Under the pieces are notes generated by a model that ran no database searches, was not told where the DNA came from, and was given only the letters and a program-made list of their open reading frames with translations. A program made the position numbers and the translations under genes. Below are positions 58,978 through 64,000 of a stretch of DNA of 64,000 nt, piece after piece. This DNA comes from Rathayibacter_A sp036510655 (GTDB lineage Bacteria; Actinomycetota; Actinomycetes; Actinomycetales; Microbacteriaceae): positions 1 to 64,000 of the forward strand of contig DATCDQ010000002.1 in NCBI GenBank assembly GCA_036510655.1, written 5' to 3'. The stretch's first letter is position 1; each line of letters begins with the position of its first letter.

Positions 58978-59712
58978 ATGGTGACCGCGCGTTCGACAGC
59001 TCCGCCGACGGGCGATCTTGCCCACATGGGGACTTATGAGACCATGGCCGAAATTCTCACTGCGTTTCGTCCGGTCATGCATGCCATGGCGGCAGCCGGC
59101 GGCTCTGATTGCGAAGTGGTGCTGCACGATCTCTCGGCACCCAACCCCGACCTCGGCCACACGATCGCGGCGATCGAGAATGGGCACGTCACCGGACGTG
59201 AAGTCGGTGGCCCATCCACCAGTCTCGGGGCGCGCGTGCTTCACAACCAGGGGGAGGATCACAATGCGTTCGGTTATCCGGGATTCACCAGCGACGGACG
59301 TCAGTTGCGCTGCTCCTCGGTGTATTTTCGTAACTCTGCGGGCCGGATCATCGCGGCGTTATGTGTGAACGTGGACCTGAGTACTGTGCAGCGGGCTCGC
59401 GCTCTGCTGGACGGCATGTTGCCGCAGCCGCCCGACGACTCTCGCGATCAACCGAACGAGTTCTTCGGGCGCGACCTGATGGCGGTGATGGATGCGATGG
59501 TCACCGATGCGATCCGCGAGATCGGCAAGCCCGTGGAGCAAATGAGTCGGGCCGACCGAATCGCCGTGCTTACCAAGCTGGATCAGCGGGGTGCTCTGCA
59601 GATGAGAAAGGGCGTTGAAAGCATCGCGGCACGCCTGGGCATCTCGCGCGTGACCGCGTATTCATACCTTGACGAGGCACGGAACCAGGATGCGGAAGAG
59701 GCGGCAGGCTGA
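58978..59712 (+). CDS. YheO-like PAS domain / HTH transcriptional regulator
   Basis: About 244 residues. The N-terminal part is a YheO-like PAS sensor (TAFRPVMHAMAAAGGSDCEV, VLHDLSAPNPDLGHTIAAIE, RIIAALCVNVDLSTVQRARA). The C-terminal part is a helix-turn-helix (ALQMRKGVESIAARLGISRV, then TAYSYLDEAR). The best ribosome binding site, GGGAGG, is only 1 nt from the ATG at 58978 and 4 nt from the GTG at 58981, so the exact start is unsure. It is divergent from the MHS transporter. Relatives such as DauR control D-amino acid genes, which fits a deacylase/RidA neighbourhood. Confidence 0.85.
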   Translation: MVTARSTAPPTGDLAHMGTYETMAEILTAFRPVMHAMAAAGGSDCEVVLHDLSAPNPDLGHTIAAIENGHVTGREVGGPSTSLGARVLHNQGEDHNAFGYPGFTSDGRQLRCSSVYFRNSAGRIIAALCVNVDLSTVQRARALLDGMLPQPPDDSRDQPNEFFGRDLMAVMDAMVTDAIREIGKPVEQMSRADRIAVLTKLDQRGALQMRKGVESIAARLGISRVTAYSYLDEARNQDAEEAAG

Positions 59713-59833
59713 GGCTCAGTTGACGCTGATTCCCGCCACGATGATCTGCAGCCAGCGCCTGCCAATTCCCCGGGCGCAGGCGAACACGCTTGCGTTGTAA
59801 CGTAGACGTCATAGATCCCTGAACCCGAGGATC

Positions 59834-59872
59834 GTTCGAGTTAGTTGTTCGAGTCACCTGTTCGAGTCAATG
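59834..59872. repeat. Three GTTCGAGT direct repeats, 13-bp period
   Basis: GTTCGAGT begins at 59834, 59847 and 59860, directly before the ribosome binding site of the acyl-CoA ligase gene. The 13-bp spacing is not helical-turn phased. It may be a replication-slippage product like other arrays in the window. Confidence 0.7.
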
Positions 59873-59887
59873 AAGACGGAGAACCCC

Positions 59888-61444
59888 ATGTCCAGTCACG
59901 GTTTCGCCACCATGTCGGTTGCATCGATCCTTGCCGAGACGGCGCATCGCATGCCCGACAATATTGCAGTGATCTTCGGCGAGCAACAGATCACTTACGC
60001 GACCCTGTGGGACGAGACCCGCGCGTATGCGGGCGCACTCCGCGAGCACGGCATCGGGCCGGGGGATGCGGTGGCCGTGCTGATTCCGAACGTGCCGGAC
60101 TTTCCGCGCACGTACTTTGCCATCCTTTCCCTGGGCGCCATCGTCGTGCCGATCCATGCGCTTCTGAAGGCGGAGGAGATCGACTATGTGCTCAAGGACA
60201 GCGGCTCGAAGCTGCTGATCTGCGCCGCGCCGCTGCTCGGCGAGGGCGCAAAGGGATCCGCGATGGCCGGCGTACCGGTGCTCAGCGTGCTGGTTCCGGA
60301 TGCGATGGTCGAGCAGGTGCCCGTGCCTCGCCTCGAAGATGCGGCGCGCGCGGCGACGCCGATCGACACGTATGTGCCGCGTGATCCTATCGATACCGCG
60401 ACGATCCTCTACACGAGCGGAACGACCGGCAAACCCAAAGGGGCAGAGGGTTGCCACTTCGCCCTGGTCGAGCAGGTCAACACGATGCTGACCGGCACGA
60501 TCGACCTGACGCCGGAAGATCGCATGCTCGGCTGCCTGCCGCTGTTCCACACCTTCGGCCAGACCTGTGTCATGAACGTCGGGTTCCGGGTCGGGCTCGC
60601 CGTCGTGCTCCTGCCGAAGTTCGACGGCGCATCGGCGCTCGCCCTGCTCAATAAGCACAAGTGCACGATCATGACGGGTGTACCGACGATGTACATTGCC
60701 CTGCTCGAGGCGGCGAAGTCCAACCCACAACGCCCGCCGTTGCGCTATGGGCTCTCCGGCGGCTCTGCGATTCCGCTCGCCGTGATCGAGCGGATGAAAG
60801 ATGTCTACGACATCGACGTGCACGAAGGCTACGGCCTGACCGAGACCTCGCCGGTCGCCAGCTTCAACCATCGCGGCAAGCCGACTCGCCCTGGCACCGT
60901 CGGTCAACCGCTCTGGGGAGTCGAAGTCGAGATCGCGGATGCCGAACTCGAGGGCAGCATCCGCCTTCTGCCTCGAGAGGAGCTCGGTGAGATCGTCATC
61001 CGCGGGCACAACCTGATGAAGGGCTATCTTCATCGACCGGATGCGGATGCCGAAGCGATGGTAGACGGCTGGTTCCGCACGGGCGACCTCGGCACCAAGA
61101 GCGATGACGACTACATCACGATCGTCGACCGCAAGAAGGACATGATCCTGCGCAACGGCTACAACGTGTATCCACGTGAGGTCGAGGAGGTGTTGTCGAC
61201 GCATCCGAGCGTGTCGATGGTCGCCGTGTTCGGGGTCAGTCACGAAACGCACGGCCAGGAAATCGTGGCCGCCGTGACGTTGATGCCGGGCACGGAGGCG
61301 ACCGTGGATGAGCTGAGTGCGTTCGTGCAGGAACACGTTGCGGCCTACAAGTACCCGCGTCGGATCGAGATCGTCGAAACGTTGCCGCTCGGCCCGAGCG
61401 GCAAGGTGCTCAAGCGCGAACTCGTCGTGCAGTACGACGTGTAG
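59888..61444 (+). CDS. Acyl-CoA synthetase / AMP-dependent ligase (long-chain fatty acid type)
   Basis: 518 residues from the ATG at 59888 (GGAG 7 nt upstream). ANL superfamily motifs: the P-loop ILYTSGTTGKPKGAEGCHFA, GYGLTETSPVASFNHRGKP (A5), WFRTGDLG with the hinge Asp (A7/A8), DRKKDMILRNGYNVYPREVE and the catalytic Lys near the end (PLGPSGKVLKREL). It activates a carboxylic acid to acyl-AMP and then acyl-CoA. The chain length cannot be told. It is monocistronic by spacing. Confidence 0.93.
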   Translation: MSSHGFATMSVASILAETAHRMPDNIAVIFGEQQITYATLWDETRAYAGALREHGIGPGDAVAVLIPNVPDFPRTYFAILSLGAIVVPIHALLKAEEIDYVLKDSGSKLLICAAPLLGEGAKGSAMAGVPVLSVLVPDAMVEQVPVPRLEDAARAATPIDTYVPRDPIDTATILYTSGTTGKPKGAEGCHFALVEQVNTMLTGTIDLTPEDRMLGCLPLFHTFGQTCVMNVGFRVGLAVVLLPKFDGASALALLNKHKCTIMTGVPTMYIALLEAAKSNPQRPPLRYGLSGGSAIPLAVIERMKDVYDIDVHEGYGLTETSPVASFNHRGKPTRPGTVGQPLWGVEVEIADAELEGSIRLLPREELGEIVIRGHNLMKGYLHRPDADAEAMVDGWFRTGDLGTKSDDDYITIVDRKKDMILRNGYNVYPREVEEVLSTHPSVSMVAVFGVSHETHGQEIVAAVTLMPGTEATVDELSAFVQEHVAAYKYPRRIEIVETLPLGPSGKVLKRELVVQYDV

Positions 61445-61498
61445 CGGTCTCGCTGGTAGAGGAGCCCGCGAGCGTAGCGAGCAGGCGTCTCGAGACCG
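61445..61498. repeat. GGTCTCG...CGAGACC intergenic repeat
   Basis: CGGTCTCG (61445-61452) pairs with CGAGACCG (61491-61498), enclosing AGCCCGCGAGCGTAGCGAGC. It is a relative of the 14630-14732 element and follows the ligase stop directly. Confidence 0.55.
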
Positions 61499-61545
61499 AG
61501 ATGCCGCCCCCGCACGATGTCTGGCCTTCGGCCTAGGCTTGAGTC

Positions 61546-62379
61546 ATGACTTCCTCGACCGCCGTCCCCACGATCGCCCTCAACAACGGCACGCACATTC
61601 CGCAACTCGGCTTCGGCGTCTTCCGCGTCGACCCGGCTGAGACGAAGCGCGTCGTCTCCGATGCGCTTGAGGTGGGCTATCGACACATCGACACGGCCGC
61701 CGGCTATAACAACGAGGAGGGCGTCGGGGCCGCGCTTGCGGCATCCGGGATCGCTCGCGACGAGCTGTTCATCACGACCAAACTGGCGAACGACGACCAG
61801 GCGAACGCTGCGAACGCCTTCCAGGTGAGTCTGGACGGGCTCGGGCTCGAGAGCGTCGATCTGTATCTGATCCACTGGCCGATGCCCGAGCGTGACACGT
61901 TCGTGCAGGCCTGGAAGACTCTCATCGACATCGCCGAGTCCGGCCGGGCCAAGGCGATCGGTGTGTCGAACTTCATGGTGCCGCACCTGGAGCGCATCAT
62001 CAACGACACCGGTGTGACGCCCGCCGTCAACCAGATCGAGTTGCATGTTGACTTTCAGCAGGCGGAACTGCGCGGCTTCGACCTGAATCACGGCATCGCG
62101 ACTGAGGCGTGGGGCCCGCTCGGCCAGGGCAAGATCAGCCAGGCTCCCGAGCTGAAGGCGATTGCGGATGCGCACGGCAAGTCGGTGGTGCAGACGATCC
62201 TGCGCTGGCACATCCAGCTCGGCAATGTCGCCATCCCGAAGTCGAACCACAAGGAGCGCATGGCGGTGAACTTCGACATCTTCGATTTCGAGCTGACGGA
62301 TGGCGAACTCGTCACGATTGCAGCGCTGGACCAGGGTGAGGCAGGGCGCGGCAGCGCGAATCCGCTCAGTGTCAACTAG
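61546..62379 (+). CDS. Aldo/keto reductase (2,5-diketo-D-gluconate reductase-like)
   Basis: 277 residues. The AKR tetrad is in GYRHIDTAAGYNNEEG (Asp, Tyr), FITTKLANDDQ (Lys) and LYLIHWPMPER (His); the NADPH site is GNVAIPKSNHKERMAVNF. It resembles the 31642 gene product throughout. TAGGCT ends 6 nt before the ATG, so the mRNA is probably leaderless. A strong hairpin follows the stop. The substrate is unknown. Confidence 0.93.
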   Translation: MTSSTAVPTIALNNGTHIPQLGFGVFRVDPAETKRVVSDALEVGYRHIDTAAGYNNEEGVGAALAASGIARDELFITTKLANDDQANAANAFQVSLDGLGLESVDLYLIHWPMPERDTFVQAWKTLIDIAESGRAKAIGVSNFMVPHLERIINDTGVTPAVNQIELHVDFQQAELRGFDLNHGIATEAWGPLGQGKISQAPELKAIADAHGKSVVQTILRWHIQLGNVAIPKSNHKERMAVNFDIFDFELTDGELVTIAALDQGEAGRGSANPLSVN

Positions 62380-62381
62380 CG

Positions 62382-62411
62382 AGCGTGAACTGACGGGCGT
62401 CAGTTCACGCT
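62382..62411. terminator. Perfect 13-bp hairpin between convergent genes
   Basis: AGCGTGAACTGAC (62382-62394), GGGC loop, and its exact complement (62399-62411). It begins 2 nt after the aldo/keto reductase stop and includes the stop codon and last codons of the MFS gene on the other strand. Confidence 0.85.
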
Positions 62412-63689
62412 GCTGGCGTTCGTGCCCCACTCAACGAGCTCGTTCGCCCAGGTGTCCGGCCGGCCGATCGAGCGAATCGGCTTGAATGCGACGAACACGA
62501 TTCCGCCGACCAACAACAGCACCGCGAACAATCCCATCGCCCAGTTGACGCTCAAGCTGCCGAGCAGCGCACCCGCAACGATGGGCGACGCCGGTGCGAC
62601 GGCGACAGACGAGAGCGACAGCACTGAATTCATCCGCCCCTGCAACGCCGACGGTGTGATGGCGCTCGCGTAACCAATCAGCGCCGAATTCAGTGCTGGA
62701 ACCAGCGCAGTAGTGACCGCGATCCACACCAGATACTCGCCATACTCGGTGGAGAACGCGAGGCCGAGCGCGCCGAGCACGGTCACGATCATGCTGAGGA
62801 TCGCCAGTGGTCCGCCGCGAAACCGCTTGACGAGCGGGGCTGCCGCGATTGATCCGACGACCATGGTGGCGCCCGCAACAGCATCGATGAGTCCGATCAG
62901 GAACGGCAGTGTGTGGATCTGCACCAGGTGCAGATTCAGCGAGAACAGGATGCCCCCGAACGCGAGATTGATCAACGCGAAGATCGCGATTCCGGTGCGC
63001 AGGAACGGCACGGCCCAGACGAAACGCAGGCCCTCCTTCAGTGATTCGAACGCGCTGGTGCCTCTGATCTGTGACAGATCGCCATTGAGCGGGCGGCGCA
63101 CGAAGACCGTGCATGCGCCCACAACGATGTAGCCGATCATGCTCGCAGCCAACGGCCAGGCGCGAGAGATGCCATACAGAATGCCGCCGATCGGGCCTGC
63201 GACGAGGCTCGCGACCGCCGACCGACCCTGCACGGCCGCCATCGCCGAGCCGAGCTGATCGCTGCGGACGACCTCACGGATGCCGGCGGATTCTGCCGGC
63301 GCGAAGAACGCGCCGACCACCGATGAGCCGAACAGCACAGCGGCCAGGTGCCAGGGGGAGAGTGCGGAGAAGGCTTCGGCGACGGCGAGCGATGCCCACA
63401 GGGCTGCACCGATTGCGGAACAGACCAGCAGGAGTGTTTTGCGGTTGACCCGGTCGGCGATGGCGCCAGCCGGCAGCGTGGCAACCAGGTAGCCGACCTC
63501 GCCGACTGCACTGATCAGGCCGGCGAGCAAAACGGATCCGGTCAGCGCGAATGCGATCAATGGAACCGCGAACGTCGCAAGACCCGCACCGATGATCTGC
63601 GTGGTCTTGCCGGACATCAAAAGGAGGTAGTCGTTGTTGTGCCAGAGGGTCTGTTGGGTGCTCTCGGCAGTGGAAGTGGAGGTCGTCAT
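62400..63689 (-). CDS. MFS transporter (MdtH/enterobactin-exporter-like, 12 TM)
   Basis: 429 residues from the ATG at 63687-63689; a longer frame reads through the operator region and is rejected. Motifs: LWHNNDYLLLMSGKTTQIIG at the start and the loop PAGAIADRVNRKTLLLVCSA after TM2. It is of the group often annotated as EntS/macrolide-type exporters. TATTGT lies 7 nt before the ATG and no ribosome binding site is seen. It is divergent from an ArsR-type regulator across a long inverted repeat, which suggests repressor-controlled efflux. Confidence 0.88.
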   Translation of the reverse strand: MTTSTSTAESTQQTLWHNNDYLLLMSGKTTQIIGAGLATFAVPLIAFALTGSVLLAGLISAVGEVGYLVATLPAGAIADRVNRKTLLLVCSAIGAALWASLAVAEAFSALSPWHLAAVLFGSSVVGAFFAPAESAGIREVVRSDQLGSAMAAVQGRSAVASLVAGPIGGILYGISRAWPLAASMIGYIVVGACTVFVRRPLNGDLSQIRGTSAFESLKEGLRFVWAVPFLRTGIAIFALINLAFGGILFSLNLHLVQIHTLPFLIGLIDAVAGATMVVGSIAAAPLVKRFRGGPLAILSMIVTVLGALGLAFSTEYGEYLVWIAVTTALVPALNSALIGYASAITPSALQGRMNSVLSLSSVAVAPASPIVAGALLGSLSVNWAMGLFAVLLLVGGIVFVAFKPIRSIGRPDTWANELVEWGTNASSVN

Positions 63690-63707
63690 GTACACCACAA
63701 TAATTGT

Positions 63708-63763
63708 GCACGACATATTGCGCAAGAGGTAGTGCGCAATAAATAGTGCGCAATATGTCGTGC
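63708..63763. promoter_or_regulatory. 17-bp perfect inverted repeat with a third half-site: ArsR-type operator
   Basis: GCACGACATATTGCGCA (63708-63724) and its exact complement (63747-63763) are separated by 22 bp that contain a further GTGCGCAAT copy (63732-63740). The structure covers the promoters of both the MFS and ArsR genes. It is probably bound by the ArsR protein as more than one dimer. Confidence 0.75.
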
Positions 63764-63784
63764 GAAAGTCGCTAGACTTCGAAT

Positions 63785-64000
63785 ATGGTTGAGCAGTCAT
63801 ACCGCGTCACGGACCCGGCCATGCTGCGGGCGCTGGCGCATCCGCTTCGTCAACGCATCATCTGGGAATTGTCCGTGCGTCGCTTTGCGCGCGCCGCGGA
63901 CCTCGCCAAGATCATCGGGGAACCGGCGAACTCGGTGAGCTTTCATCTGCGCTCGTTGGCCAAGGCCAACCTCGTCGAGGAGGCACCGGAATTCGCCCGC
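63785..64000 (+). CDS. ArsR-family winged-helix regulator, 5' part
   Basis: 72 codons visible, cut by the window end. It reads RVTDPAMLRALAHPLRQRII, then ADLAKIIGEPANSVSFHLRS and LAKANLVEEAPE, the typical ArsR winged helix (wHTH_5/HTH_20). TAGACT ends exactly 6 nt before the ATG, so the transcript should be leaderless. It is divergent from the MFS exporter, with the shared operator between them. Confidence 0.88.
   Translation, partial: MVEQSYRVTDPAMLRALAHPLRQRIIWELSVRRFARAADLAKIIGEPANSVSFHLRSLAKANLVEEAPEFAR

Noticed and set aside
59867..61336. 489-codon open frame antisense to the acyl-CoA ligase
   Set aside because: It is a high-GC shadow frame with Arg/His-rich composition and no motifs. 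The ligase motifs on the other strand are complete.
62400..63800. 466-residue version of the MFS exporter
   Set aside because: The extension covers the inverted-repeat operator and the ArsR start, and has no MFS homology.

Overview
The window is high-GC DNA (clearly above 60% by eye). Several signs point to a member of the Actinobacteria, most likely family Microbacteriaceae: a DUF222/HNH endonuclease gene, a mycothiol-type MDMPI/DinB enzyme, DUF4349 and DUF445 proteins, many TetR, LacI, IclR and MFS genes, and dispersed elements of the CCTGAGC(C/T)TG(T/C)CGAAGGG and TAGCGAG...CGTATCGAGACC types. I cannot fix the genus. No rRNA, tRNA, CRISPR array, insertion sequence or prophage was seen.

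Layout. 0-0.8 kb: mostly non-coding, with a remnant of a RelE/ParE-type toxin. 0.8-2.6 kb: autoregulated TetR operon (TetR, MDMPI enzyme, SnoaL protein). 2.6-4.6 kb: GNAT pseudogene, Fpg/Nei glycosylase, VOC protein. 4.7-9.7 kb: drug-efflux block (14-TM MFS plus TetR; MacB-type ABC pair plus TetR). 9.9-14.5 kb: RecQ helicase with a phosphoribosyltransferase-like tail, two small membrane proteins, DUF445 protein. 14.8-17.5 kb: unknown protein, SRPBCC-MarR operon, ion-transporter-superfamily permease. 17.5-20.8 kb: acyl-CoA dehydrogenase-like enzyme, ECF sigma factor with SnoaL tail, quinone oxidoreductase. 20.8-22.6 kb: a decaying stretch with three broken genes. 22.6-25.3 kb: HTH regulator, DUF4349 lipoprotein, aldo/keto reductase. 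25.3-31.5 kb: arabinoside utilisation locus (GH51 arabinofuranosidase facing an ABC importer without ATPase, plus a LacI repressor), with two matching operators. 31.6-34.4 kb: aldo/keto reductase, FMN reductase, MFS. 34.4-38.4 kb: ribonucleotide reductase operon. 38.5-41.2 kb: polar amino acid ABC importer. 41.3-49.1 kb: hrpA-ppc-corA on the minus strand. 49.2-50.4 kb: azlCD. 50.6-52.9 kb: HNH endonuclease and rhodanese. 52.9-59.7 kb: catabolic cluster (KDPG-type aldolase, KDG-type kinase, D-aminoacylase-family deacylase, IclR, RidA, MHS transporter, YheO-type regulator). 59.9-64 kb: acyl-CoA ligase, aldo/keto reductase, and an MFS gene facing a partial ArsR gene across a long inverted repeat.

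The most notable system is the ribonucleotide reductase locus. NrdB has Phe at the radical-tyrosine position and Glu as first metal ligand. All seven key residues sit at a constant offset from those of the Chlamydia trachomatis class Ic (Mn/Fe) enzyme as I recall it. NrdA lacks a C-terminal cysteine pair. A separate 22-residue ORF with its own strong Shine-Dalgarno overlaps the nrdA stop by ATGA and ends in CDSCQ. Upstream lie two inverted DnaA-box-like sites and two NrdR-box-like sites 32 bp apart.

Two window-wide patterns recur. At least nine genes carry a -10-like hexamer exactly 6 nt before the start codon, which predicts leaderless transcripts. Short near-perfect tandem duplications (9-26 bp units) occur unusually often, both between genes and in frame within genes (hrpA, azlC, KDPG aldolase, rhodanese).
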